DNA from: SW132 sp038150125
Lineage (GTDB): Bacteria > Bacteroidota > Rhodothermia > Balneolales > Balneolaceae
Assembly (NCBI RefSeq): GCF_038150125.1
Contig: NZ_JBBVMF010000009.1
Coordinates: 120,433-184,432 of the forward strand
Length of the DNA stretch: 64,000 bases
Reading direction: 5' to 3'
Under the pieces are notes generated by a model. That model was not told where the DNA came from. It made no database searches and saw only the letters and a list, made by a program, of their open reading frames with translations. The position numbers were made by a program, and so were the translations under genes. How positions within the stretch are numbered: position 1 is the stretch's first letter; the number at the start of each line of letters is the position of its first letter. Below, in pieces: positions 35,675 to 44,488 of the stretch.

Positions 35675-37177
35675 CTACTGAAGTTCTTTTAGCTCATGCT
35701 CTACCTGCCCAATCAGAGAGTGATCGGTTAAGATATCCACGGCTTTGCTGATGTCATTTTTGAAATAGTGGTCCTCAGTGGCGTGGGGAATGGTGTTGCG
35801 AACATATGTGTGCGCGATATCAACGCCTTTTCCGGGTTTCAGGGGCTTTCTGAAATCGAGTGCCTGTGACGCGGTAAATAGTTCAATAGCCAGAACCTGC
35901 TCAACATTTTTGTAAATCTGATAGAGATGAAGCGCGCTGATACTCCCCATGCTCACATGATCTTCCTGTCCCATACTTGTTGGGATTGAATCCACGGATG
36001 AGGGATGAGCCAGTACTTTGTTTTCCGACACAAGGGCTGCCGATGTGTATTGAGGAATCATAAAACCGGAATTAATGCCTGTTTTCTCCATCAATAGCTT
36101 TGGCAGGCCGTCGTGTCCTTCCAGCAGCAGGTAGGTACGCCGTTCAGAGATGCTTGCAAGTTCGGCAAGAGCAATTTTTGAGTAGTCAAGAACCAAGGCC
36201 AAAGGCTGACCGTGAAAATTACCGCCACTTAAAATATCCCCGTTTTCAAAGACAAGTGGATTGTCGGTTACTGAATTAATTTCGGTTTCTACTGTTTGGA
36301 TGGCGTGGGCAATGGCATCACGGCTAGCGCCATGCACCTGTGGAATGCAGCGAAGTGAATATGGGTCCTGTACCTTGCCGCAGTGCCGGTGAGACTCCAG
36401 GATTTCACTTTCAACCAAAAGCGTCCTGATATTTTCGGAGGATACTTTCTGCCCATCATGGGGCCGTAGTTTGTGAATGCGCTCATCAAACGGCGTGATA
36501 CTACCTTGTAACGCTTCCAGGCTCATAGCACCAATCAAGTCGGCCATTTTTAGCAGATGGAGTGATTTTTCAAGCACATAAGCGCCATAGGCGCTCATTA
36601 GCTGTGTTCCGTTAATAAGTGACAGTCCGTCTTTTGCCTGCAAGTCGATTGGCTGAAGGTTGTGTTTTTCAAGGCACGCTTTTGCAGGCATAGTTTTGTT
36701 GCCGTGTTCATCCCAAAAATCACCCAGGCCAAGGAGTGGAAGTGCCATATGGGCGAGCGGAGCGAGATCACCGGAAGCTCCCACGCTGCCCTTTTGAGGT
36801 ATTACGGGAATCATGTCGTGATCGAGGAAGAAGAGCAATCGCTGAAAGGTCGTTTCAGATATGCCGGAGTTGCCAATACCCAACGAGTGGACTTTCAGCT
36901 GCATCATCAGGCGGGATATCTCTTTGGGAATAGGGTCGCCTGTACCAACTGAGTGCGACAAAATGAGGTTTCTCTGAAGTTGTTTTAAAGCATCGGGCCC
37001 AATTTTTTGGCGTGCCATAGCGCCAAACCCCGTATTTATTCCATAGGCAGTACGCCCATCATTAAGCGCTTGTTCTACGACAGCTCGCGCATTACGAACG
37101 GCAGAATTGTTCTGCTTTAGCCCGGATATACTCTCATTTAAGTCTGTATACAGATCTTTAATGCCAATGGAAGTCAT
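35675..37177 (-). CDS. hutH: Histidine ammonia-lyase
   Basis: 500 residues; converts histidine to urocanate and ammonia, the first step of histidine use. The Ala-Ser-Gly at 134-136 (GSVGASGDLAPLAH) cyclises to the MIO cofactor. Other family blocks: YGINTGFGAMARQKIG, GTQLMSAYGAYVL, QDPYSLRCIPQVHGASRDAI and NDISKAVDIL at the end. Normal length. No hutU, hutI or hutG lies nearby, so the rest of the pathway must be elsewhere. Other MIO enzymes (aminomutases, phenylalanine or tyrosine lyases) cannot be excluded from context, but sequence blocks favour HutH. Confidence 0.93.
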   Translation of the reverse strand: MTSIGIKDLYTDLNESISGLKQNNSAVRNARAVVEQALNDGRTAYGINTGFGAMARQKIGPDALKQLQRNLILSHSVGTGDPIPKEISRLMMQLKVHSLGIGNSGISETTFQRLLFFLDHDMIPVIPQKGSVGASGDLAPLAHMALPLLGLGDFWDEHGNKTMPAKACLEKHNLQPIDLQAKDGLSLINGTQLMSAYGAYVLEKSLHLLKMADLIGAMSLEALQGSITPFDERIHKLRPHDGQKVSSENIRTLLVESEILESHRHCGKVQDPYSLRCIPQVHGASRDAIAHAIQTVETEINSVTDNPLVFENGDILSGGNFHGQPLALVLDYSKIALAELASISERRTYLLLEGHDGLPKLLMEKTGINSGFMIPQYTSAALVSENKVLAHPSSVDSIPTSMGQEDHVSMGSISALHLYQIYKNVEQVLAIELFTASQALDFRKPLKPGKGVDIAHTYVRNTIPHATEDHYFKNDISKAVDILTDHSLIGQVEHELKELQ

Positions 37178-37704
37178 GGTGTGTCTCTTGTGTTTGGTTG
37201 TGCAGGATTAAAAACACTTTAGATTTTAGTAACGGCCCATCTGGGATGAAGTTAAAGATTGCCAAATAATTCACGCTAAAAAATATTAATAAAATAGAAA
37301 GAACTAATTTATTGAATTGACCTTGTATGTATTATGGATTTTACTTTAAAACTCTAAGATGTATTATATGCTTCTGAATAATTTCAGCAATGATCTGTCT
37401 TTTTTTTATTGATGGAAGTCCTGATACCGAAGCAAGGGTAATTCAGGAAAGGCAGTCTCGAGGAATAAAAAGGTTAGATGGAACTAATTCAACAGATCAC
37501 GGTAAGTCATTACGTTTCATGTTGACACTGAAAATAAAGTGGATCTATATATTTGAAAAGTTTATTCAGGCAATCCTAAAATATTATTTCCAATAAAATC
37601 TATGTATTTTTGTGCCTTATTATCAGCATTCAAAAAAATAAAAAATGCAAATGTGAATGTTGAATGTGTTGTAACTATATCTGAAAAAATTATGACTATT
37701 TAAT
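37178..37704. other. Intergenic divergent region
   Basis: About 530 AT-rich bases between divergent hutH and the SPOR barrel gene. A short open frame at 37390-37596 has no family or ribosome site and was not called. Promoters for both genes should lie here. Confidence 0.4.
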
Positions 37705-38943
37705 ATGAATAAAGCACTACTTTTACTCGTTATATTGCTTCAATTATCAGTTATAAATTTAGTCGCACAAAACTCCTCAGGTACAGAAGACAGTGAGAAG
37801 TTTAACAGATGGAGCGCTTCTTTATATGGTGGTTATATTTTTGGGGAACGGGATCAGGGGCAGCAAATATTCGCAAGCCGGTTTAATGTGGTTTCCGAAC
37901 CCACCTACGCATTTGGAACCGACGTTCGATATGCGCTGATACCATTCTGGTCAATGGAAGCGGGATACCGCTATTCCTACCTTGAGGGTGTGGGATTCGA
38001 AACCACAATGCACACCGTATCAATAAAAAACACATTTAACTTAAACCGTTTGTACCGAAGAAGTGGTCTGGCCGGCACTCTAAATCCTTACGTCATCCTC
38101 GGCGTTGAACAGGACTTTTTTGATGCAGAAGGGCCCGATGACAGCTTTAGCCGTAGCGAAGCAAGTCTGATCGGTGGCTTGGGCCTGGCCGTTCGTGTAT
38201 CTGACAGGATTGAGCTGTATGGTCAGCATGAAATAAAGCTTTCATCAAACCATCTGGACCTCGCCAACAGGGGCTATCCATATGATCAGATTGGCATGGC
38301 ATCCGGTGGAATTCGCATTCACTTTGGAAGCAAGAGCAAAAAGCCGCTAAACCTTGCTCCGCCGAAAAAGTCACTTACTGAAAATGAGTATGAAGATTTT
38401 GCGAGTGAAATTGCGCGGATTGATGATCTGGAGCGAGATCTGGCCGCTCTTACAGGGCGTGTCGATACACTCGAATCACGGATGGACCGGATGGAAATGA
38501 GTAACGATCAAAAGTTTACAAATTTGTTTGCACTTATCGATTCACTCCAGGCCAGGGCCGATTCACTTGAGGAGTGTATGTGTGTGTCTGAACAGGAGCA
38601 AATGGTTCAGGAAACTGATACCAGAGAACTTAGACGGGATGTACCCGCAGGGCACTACGTACAGGTATTTGCCTCTCAGGATTATGATGATGCGCTTAGT
38701 ATACGCAACCGGTTTCGGGAACTGTTAAGCAACAGGCTTGAGAATCCGGAAGAGGATGTGTTTATTATCGTGCGACGTCAGTACTACGAAGTACTGATTG
38801 GGACATTTCAGCAATTCTCAGCCGCGCAGCAAATTCTTCCCCCTGCTGTAAATGAAATGTCGGACGCGTTTGTCATTACATTCCCGCGCCCGGCACATCT
38901 TCAAGAGCAGTATGAAGGGACAACGATTATTTACCAAGAGTAA
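37705..38943 (+). CDS. Outer-membrane beta-barrel protein with coiled coil and SPOR domain
   Basis: 412 residues: signal peptide about 1-21, an N-terminal 8-strand-like barrel (WSASLYGGYIFGERDQG, SMEAGYRYSYLEGVG, GLGLAVRVSDRIELYGQHEIKLSS) to about 215, a coiled coil about 232-290 (heptads IDDLERDLAALTGRVDTLE), then a C-terminal SPOR domain (GHYVQVFASQDYDDALSIRNRF, VRRQYYEVLIGTFQ). SPOR domains bind peptidoglycan stripped of stem peptides. This architecture would tie the outer membrane to the cell wall, like OmpA, but with a SPOR anchor. Confidence 0.87.
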   Translation: MNKALLLLVILLQLSVINLVAQNSSGTEDSEKFNRWSASLYGGYIFGERDQGQQIFASRFNVVSEPTYAFGTDVRYALIPFWSMEAGYRYSYLEGVGFETTMHTVSIKNTFNLNRLYRRSGLAGTLNPYVILGVEQDFFDAEGPDDSFSRSEASLIGGLGLAVRVSDRIELYGQHEIKLSSNHLDLANRGYPYDQIGMASGGIRIHFGSKSKKPLNLAPPKKSLTENEYEDFASEIARIDDLERDLAALTGRVDTLESRMDRMEMSNDQKFTNLFALIDSLQARADSLEECMCVSEQEQMVQETDTRELRRDVPAGHYVQVFASQDYDDALSIRNRFRELLSNRLENPEEDVFIIVRRQYYEVLIGTFQQFSAAQQILPPAVNEMSDAFVITFPRPAHLQEQYEGTTIIYQE

Positions 38944-39555
38944 TCAAATTCATTTCTGGCTGCGATTAATCGACAGTGACAGCGAAAGCCGTATTGACTA
39001 CATGCGGTTTTTCTATGTTCCGAAATCCAGTATCAGAGCGCGATTTATTTTAACCTGAGTTCGATTGTAAATCGTGGCAAGAATACTCCCCTCCTGTGTA
39101 AGGAGGGGTCGGGGGTGGTAGCTTTAGATTTAGAGCTCAAATTAGACTCAAAAAATGCTGTTATTCCAAGGATGGCCAAGGCAAAAACACCCCTTCCTGC
39201 CAGCTGGCGGATCCCTTATGGGAAGAAAGGAGGGGACTTTTTGACCACATTCAATGAGATTAATAATCTAACTCAGGTTTGAAATAAATACTGCAAACGC
39301 TACAATAATCGTCATCCAGGATCATTTTTAGACGGTGGGGTACTTTAAGCCTCACTTAAGAGTTAACGTTTATGGCAATTCACCGATAAGAATAAAGCAG
39401 AAAGAGTATTGGTCAATTAAATTTAAGTTTATGGTAATTGAATAATTAACTAATTACATAATGTGTTAGTTATGCCTTATTTATTGCTTATTAATTTCTT
39501 TTCTGATGAATAAACCATACTCTTTGAAAAGAGTTTAATCTATCTACATTACGCT
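38944..39555. repeat. Intergenic region with CCCCTCC-type palindromic repeats
   Basis: About 610 noncoding bases. CCCCTCCTGTGTAAGGAGGGG (39093-39113) is a hairpin; an ACCCCTTCC ... GGAGGGGAC pair lies at about 39188-39238 around a GCCAGCTGGC palindrome. These match the degenerate families near 8300 and 19900. The rest is AT-rich with no gene. Confidence 0.55.
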
Positions 39556-40878
39556 ATGCGACATTCATTACTGCCTGAAGGCCTGCCGGAAATAAGCTAC
39601 GGGATCCGTCAAATTGTATCGAAAGGATTCGAGCGAGAGGCTCTTGGTTATCCTGTCATCTGGGAAAATATCGGCGATCCCGTTCAGAAGGGACTGCAGT
39701 TGCCGGAGTGGATGAGAGACATTGTAGCGGAGCAAATTCAGGATAACAGCACCTACGGATACTGTGATTCCAAGGGTCTCCCGGAGACGCGGCAGTTTCT
39801 TGCTGATCGTACCAATAGCTATGGGGGACAGCAGATCACAAAAGAGGATATTACTTTTTTCAATGGGCTGGGGGATGCAATAGCCCGTTTTTACAGCCTT
39901 CTTTCAAACAAAACGCGGGTTTTGATGCCGTCTCCAACGTACCCGGCTCATACCGGCGCGGAAAAACTTCGGATCGGTGAAAACCCGCTAACGTACGAGC
40001 TTAATCCCGGCAACGGATGGCTGCCTGATACGGATTCAGTTCGTGAGATTGTACAGAATCACAAAGAAATCAGCTGCCTGCTGATTATCAATCCGGATAA
40101 TCCCACCGGGATGGTCTATCCAAAAAAGGTGCTGCTCGAAATGGTGCAGATTGCCCGCGAGTTCGATCTGTTTATTGTGGCGGATGAAATTTATGAAAAC
40201 CTGGTTCATGACGGGCAAATGGTGCGCATGGCTGAGGTAATTGGCGATGTGCCCGCACTTGTGATGAAGGGTATATCAAAAGAAATACCCTGGCCCGGCA
40301 GCCGTTGCGGATGGATTGAGTACTACAACCGCGGGGCCGATGAACAGTTTAATAATCTCTGCACAAGAATTGATCAGTGTAAAATGACGGAGGTTTGCAG
40401 CACTACACTTCCACAAAAAGTATTACCGGGTATTTTGGATCACCCCGACTACGAGACTTTTTTGGATGAACGAAAGCAATACCTCACTAAGAAAGCCAGA
40501 CTTCTGAAAGAGCGCGTGAAATCACTGGATGGTATTTTCTGTGCGGGTGCCCGGGGCGCATTTTATGCCACGCTTCACACAAATGAGACATTCAGTTTGT
40601 CTGATGTGAATCATAATGTGCTGCCCGAGAAGCAGCAAGATTTATTCAAAAGCTGGACGGCTGATTTTGACGGTCCGTCGGATCTTTACCTTGTTTATTT
40701 TCTTCTGGCCGGTGCCGGCGTCTGTACGGTACCACTCAGCGGGTTCAACTGCCACATTCCGGGCATACGAATCACGCTTCTTGAACAAGATCTAGATACG
40801 TTTGAACACATGCTCGATCAGCTTATGCATGGGCTTGAGTCTGTATTTAATGGGAAGAAGTCGCTCATTCAGGCATAG
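39556..40878 (+). CDS. PLP-dependent aminotransferase, class I/II
   Basis: 440 residues, fold-type I aminotransferase. STYGYCDSKGLPETRQFLADR (substrate loop), LLIINPDNPTG (Asn/Pro-Thr-Gly binding the cofactor), IVADEIYENLVHDG (Asp), and the Schiff-base Lys in MKGISKEIPWPGSRCGW. C-terminal GAGVCTVPLSGFNCHIPGIRITLLE holds the substrate-carboxylate Arg. Substrate not predictable; close relatives are annotated as alanine or aromatic aminotransferases. Monocistronic, and its stop is followed six bases later by a dispersed repeat copy. Confidence 0.92.
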   Translation: MRHSLLPEGLPEISYGIRQIVSKGFEREALGYPVIWENIGDPVQKGLQLPEWMRDIVAEQIQDNSTYGYCDSKGLPETRQFLADRTNSYGGQQITKEDITFFNGLGDAIARFYSLLSNKTRVLMPSPTYPAHTGAEKLRIGENPLTYELNPGNGWLPDTDSVREIVQNHKEISCLLIINPDNPTGMVYPKKVLLEMVQIAREFDLFIVADEIYENLVHDGQMVRMAEVIGDVPALVMKGISKEIPWPGSRCGWIEYYNRGADEQFNNLCTRIDQCKMTEVCSTTLPQKVLPGILDHPDYETFLDERKQYLTKKARLLKERVKSLDGIFCAGARGAFYATLHTNETFSLSDVNHNVLPEKQQDLFKSWTADFDGPSDLYLVYFLLAGAGVCTVPLSGFNCHIPGIRITLLEQDLDTFEHMLDQLMHGLESVFNGKKSLIQA

Positions 40879-40883
40879 TCAAA

Positions 40884-40986
40884 GTTTTTCGTTTCAACTC
40901 CCCTCAACCTCAACCTTCTTTGAGAGGGCTGAACGGGCCGTATCGCACGCAGAATTGCTTGAGGCTGAGGTTCTTCGTTTCAACTC
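40884..40986. repeat. Single copy of the hairpin repeat also arrayed at 58.2-59.1 kb
   Basis: Two inverted-type repeat halves, CCCCTCAACCTCAACCTT on the left and GCTTGAGGCTGAGGTTCTTCGTTTCAA on the right (read here in two parts of under 20 bases: GCTTGAGGCTGAGGTTC and TTCGTTTCAA), enclose a unique 40-base spacer. On the minus strand they read as the GAAACGAAGAACCTCAGCC and GGTTGAGGTTGAGG boundaries of the array. The spacer differs from both array spacer families. The right end provides the last codons and stop of the MurF-like gene. Confidence 0.75.
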
Positions 40987-42677
40987 TCATTATAACTATC
41001 AGGCAGATCGTTTTCATACAGGACCACATCGCCGGCCCGCGCATATGATGAAAGAATATCGTTGGCTTCAAACAGAGTGGAAGCAACTTTTACATCCGGT
41101 TTACCCGGGTAGGATGTCTCTTCAATTCCTTGTCTGATGGGCGCTGTCTGACGTTCACCCACTAAAATTGCCAGCTCAATCCCTGATTGGGCTATGTGTT
41201 CGCCAAATGCCCTGTTTTCCTGCTCTTCAAGTTCGCCCAGCTCGATCATTCCCGGTGTGATGATAATACGCCGCCCGGTCTTAAACTCAGCCAGGAGGTC
41301 GACAGCATTTTTTGCGCCAATGGGGTTAGAGTTAAATGCGTCATCAATCACAGTAAGTTCACCTCGCTTTTTTAGCTCAAGCCTGTGTTCAACAGGCTCA
41401 ATGCGTGATGCCGCTACGGCTATTGTTTTTAACCTGATATCAAACAGTTGGGCTACAGCTGCCGCCTGCAGAATGTTTTGGACATTATGATCTCCAAGAA
41501 GCTTGGTTTGAACATGTACAGAGTCGGTTTTGCCATCTTTTTGCCAATGAAGAGTGAATGCGGTACCATTCTCATCAATTGATCTGTCTTCCGCCCAAAC
41601 TTGACGGTTCTCTTCGCCCGTTAAAATGCGCTGAATATCTGAGCGGCCTTCCCCCATCTCCCTAACCACAGGATCGCTGCCGTTGAGGACAAGCGTCCCA
41701 CCTGGTTTTAGCTCTCTGGCCAGGGTTGATTTCTCACGCGCAATTGCTTCTTTAGAGCCAAACGTTTCAAGATGAGAGATACCAACGTTGGTCACCACAG
41801 AAATATCTGGCTGCGCAATATCGCACAGTTCTTTGATGTTTCCCTCATATCGCGCGCCCATTTCAAGAATAAGTACCTGGTGGTTTGAGTGCAGGTCGTT
41901 GTTAATCACTTTGCAGATTCCCATCGGCGTATTAAAACTTCCCGGTGTCACGCATACGTTCAGCCGTTCTTTCAAGAAAGCATCAATCACAAACTTGGTA
42001 CTCGTCTTTCCATAGCTCCCGGTGATTGCCACAACTTTGAGGTGTGGCATCGACTCGATTTTTCTCCGTGCCTGACGCTTAAACCCGCTCTGAATGCTGG
42101 TTTCAACAGGCTTCATCAGCCATGCAGCCGGGAAGATAAGAAACGGAATGGAGATGTCGATCAGGCAAAAAATAAACCCAAGCAGGTAGGGGTCTGCTGT
42201 TAGAAAACGGCCAATCGGTTCCTGAATGGTGTTGACGTAATAAAAAATTTGGGAGTTGAAAATGATTTTCCCGAAATAATAATAGAGTGGTAACACCAAA
42301 ATGGCGAGGATAGCTGTGAGACGCTGTGCCCGTGACGTAAGCACGAACGGTTTTTTATCTTTATCAGGTACATATTTTTTAACGGACCCAAACCAAAAAA
42401 GAGTAAAAACGAATATAGTTAACAGCCCGGCAAGGAAGGTGAGGCTTTCAGATAGAAAAAGAATCAGTGCGAGAATGACTGTGTTATACAGAAGATGTTC
42501 TGTTGTGATGGCCCGCGATGAGAAATGATCGACAAGCCAGTGCCAGTACTCGTGTGTCTTGTAACCATGCTGCTGAAGCATCTGCAAAAAGTACCGGGCT
42601 CTGGTGAATGAGTGGCGAATAAAAAGCAGGCAGATAACGACAATAGCAGCATTTAAAATAAGTGTAAATAAATCCAA
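40980..42677 (-). CDS. murF: MurF-like ligase with N-terminal membrane domain
   Basis: 565 residues, larger than typical MurF (~450). The first ~190 residues hold about five hydrophobic segments (about 4-20, 62-78, 80-96, 119-135, 164-187) in place of the usual UDP-sugar-binding N-terminal domain. After that come a Mur-ligase central domain (VVAITGSYGKTSTKF, P-loop 220-226; LILEMGARYEGNI; NVGISHLETFGS) and C-terminal domain (RLELKKRGELTVIDDAFNSNP). MurF adds D-Ala-D-Ala to UDP-MurNAc-tripeptide. The TTG at 42677 is the best start. The membrane fusion could place the step at the membrane; it might instead be a MurF paralogue. Confidence 0.85.
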   Translation of the reverse strand: MDLFTLILNAAIVVICLLFIRHSFTRARYFLQMLQQHGYKTHEYWHWLVDHFSSRAITTEHLLYNTVILALILFLSESLTFLAGLLTIFVFTLFWFGSVKKYVPDKDKKPFVLTSRAQRLTAILAILVLPLYYYFGKIIFNSQIFYYVNTIQEPIGRFLTADPYLLGFIFCLIDISIPFLIFPAAWLMKPVETSIQSGFKRQARRKIESMPHLKVVAITGSYGKTSTKFVIDAFLKERLNVCVTPGSFNTPMGICKVINNDLHSNHQVLILEMGARYEGNIKELCDIAQPDISVVTNVGISHLETFGSKEAIAREKSTLARELKPGGTLVLNGSDPVVREMGEGRSDIQRILTGEENRQVWAEDRSIDENGTAFTLHWQKDGKTDSVHVQTKLLGDHNVQNILQAAAVAQLFDIRLKTIAVAASRIEPVEHRLELKKRGELTVIDDAFNSNPIGAKNAVDLLAEFKTGRRIIITPGMIELGELEEQENRAFGEHIAQSGIELAILVGERQTAPIRQGIEETSYPGKPDVKVASTLFEANDILSSYARAGDVVLYENDLPDSYNES

Positions 42678-42787
42678 ACTATAAATACCGGTTGATTGAT
42701 TGAAAACGAATAACCAGTTCGAAAATAGTCCCGTGAACTGTTATATTGATGTACACAACATTTAAAAATTCAAATAGCATTCAAGAT

Positions 42788-43783
42788 ATGAAATTAATTA
42801 TACCAATGGCAGGCAGAGGTACCCGCGTGCGTCCCCATTCTCATACCACTCCAAAGCCGCTTTTACCTGTTGCCGGTACAATGATTGTAGAGAGAATTGT
42901 TGAAACTTTTGCGCGTACACTCGACAAAACAATTGATGAAATCGTGTATATCCTGGGGCCAGACTTTGGACAAGAAATTAAAGATCGGCTAACAGCCATG
43001 AGTGAACGCCACGATGCAAAAGCCTCTTTCGGTGTTCAGGAATCGGCTGAGGGAACCGCGCATGCTGTCTCATGTGCAGGCGATAAGCTTAGCGGAGAGG
43101 TGATCATTGTGTTTGCCGACACTATCTTTGACACGTCTGAAACGGTAAGCGTTGAAGGTGCCGACAGTGTTATCTGGCTCAAAGAGGTTGAGGATCCATC
43201 ACGGTTTGGTGTGGCAGTTCACGAAGGTGATAAGATTACTGATTTTGTTGAGAAGCCAAGCGAGCCGATCTCCAACCTGGCCATTATCGGCGTCTACTAT
43301 TTTAAGGAAGGCGAAAATTTGATGAAAGAGATTCAGTACCTGATTGATAACGACATTCGCGGACACGGAAACGAACTGCAGCTGACTGACGCACTCGACC
43401 GCCTGCTGAAAAATGGCACTGTCTTTAAAAAAGCAACAGTTGATGAATGGATGGACTGCGGAACACTGCCGGCCTGGCTAGATACTGTGGGCGAAATTCT
43501 CGAAAAAGAGCAGCACAGTCACGGCGATTATGAGGGCACCACTATTCATGAACCTGTCTATTTTGGTGAGGGAGTGGAAATCAGCGGCAGTGAAATAGGC
43601 CCTAACGTCAGTGTGGAAGCAGGTACAACTATTAAAAACAGCACGATCAAAAACTCCATCATACAGAGCAATGCATCACTTGATGGCTGCACGCTTGATC
43701 GGTCAACCATTGGCAACCATGCAGAAGCACACGGAGCTGAAGGTCAGATCCATATTGGTGATCACTCTATTCTGAAGCAGTAA
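42788..43783 (+). CDS. Sugar-phosphate nucleotidyltransferase
   Basis: 331 residues from the ATG that begins MKLIIPMAGRGTRVRPHSHTTPKPLLPVAG, the nucleotide-binding signature of RmlA/GalU-type nucleotidyltransferases; a longer open frame of 14 residues has no counterpart. Asp in VIIVFADTIFD likely binds metal. The C-terminal ~90 residues are hexapeptide-like (left-handed beta helix: VEISGSEIGPNVSVEAG, TIKNSTIKNSIIQ), as in bifunctional archaeal-type enzymes. Probably makes a UDP- or dTDP-sugar for envelope glycans. Divergent from murF. A strong terminator follows. Confidence 0.92.
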   Translation: MKLIIPMAGRGTRVRPHSHTTPKPLLPVAGTMIVERIVETFARTLDKTIDEIVYILGPDFGQEIKDRLTAMSERHDAKASFGVQESAEGTAHAVSCAGDKLSGEVIIVFADTIFDTSETVSVEGADSVIWLKEVEDPSRFGVAVHEGDKITDFVEKPSEPISNLAIIGVYYFKEGENLMKEIQYLIDNDIRGHGNELQLTDALDRLLKNGTVFKKATVDEWMDCGTLPAWLDTVGEILEKEQHSHGDYEGTTIHEPVYFGEGVEISGSEIGPNVSVEAGTTIKNSTIKNSIIQSNASLDGCTLDRSTIGNHAEAHGAEGQIHIGDHSILKQ

Positions 43784-43815
43784 AGGCAACGAGATCGTTT
43801 ATATCCAACTCAATT

Positions 43816-43853
43816 AAAAAGCCCCGCAGTGATAAGCCGCGGGGCTTTTTTTG
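43816..43853. terminator. Bidirectional rho-independent terminator
   Basis: AAAAAGCCCCGC and GCGGGGCTTTTTT make a GC-rich 7-base stem with A and T runs on the two sides, serving the nucleotidyltransferase gene and the convergent SEC-C gene. Confidence 0.93.
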
Positions 43854-43887
43854 TGTCTTATAAATGCTAAACTGTAGACTTGCGCGG

Positions 43888-44124
43888 TTAATGGCAGTGC
43901 TGATGCGCTGATGACCAAGACGTTCCGGGCGGACAATTTTGCGGACTGTCGCCACCTGACATCGCGGAAAAAGCAATAGCGATACCCAGTATCACGGCCA
44001 GTGCAACACCGATCATTCCAAGTTTTGATGAGAACTGAGACTTGTCTTTCTCCATGCAGCAATTCTTATACTTCTTGCCGCTTCCACAATGACATGGGTC
44101 ATTTCTATTAAGTTTATCAGCCAT
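43888..44124 (-). CDS. Small membrane protein with SEC-C metal-binding motif
   Basis: 78 residues. The N-terminus is a complete SEC-C motif, NRNDPCHCGSGKKYKNCC, which binds zinc in SecA tails and YecA-like proteins. A single membrane helix follows (about 35-54, MIGVALAVILGIAIAFSAMS), then a second Cys/His-containing tail (CPPGTSWSSAHQHCH). The SecA of this window lacks its own SEC-C tail. Topology would put the motif in the cytoplasm. Function unknown; a membrane-proximal metal or ribosome/SecB adaptor is speculation. Confidence 0.85.
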   Translation of the reverse strand: MADKLNRNDPCHCGSGKKYKNCCMEKDKSQFSSKLGMIGVALAVILGIAIAFSAMSGGDSPQNCPPGTSWSSAHQHCH

Positions 44125-44281
44125 GGCTTTTCGGGTTTGATGTTACAGGATATTCAAAGATACGAAAATCCTGGTGATTCATTATTTTCACAATCGGAGA
44201 TCGATCATTCAATCGTAGTAAAACTCCCCCTTTTCCGGAGGTGTGAAAGAACTACCAATTAAATCCATAGGTTAGTCATTT

Positions 44282-44378
44282 TAGCCACGAAGGCACAAGG
44301 TCACGAAGGTACACTAAGTTTAATACTTTCAACCATTAACACTTCGTGAAGCTTAGTGTCTTCGAGACTTCGTGGCTA
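44282..44378. repeat. Long imperfect palindrome (CACGAAG/CTTCGTG words)
   Basis: TAGCCACGAAG (44282-44292) is perfectly complementary to CTTCGTGGCTA (44368-44378), and inner arms ACACTAAG/CTTAGTGT (44311-44318, 44352-44359) also pair. The whole element could fold as one long hairpin. The GCCACGAAGGCAC text is common in intergenic repeats of many bacteria. The remaining bases from 44125 to 44488 hold no gene. Confidence 0.75.
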
Positions 44379-44488
44379 CATCATGTAATTTAATTTACAG
44401 TTGATACATTATTTTCTCACAGCCTTTATTGAAAAGAAATCTGCAACAGATGACTTGCTCCAATAAAGAATTCATCAACCCAGCGATT

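Noticed and set aside
37390..37596. 68-residue gene upstream of the SPOR barrel gene
   Set aside because: AT-rich random-looking composition, no ribosome site, no family resemblance.
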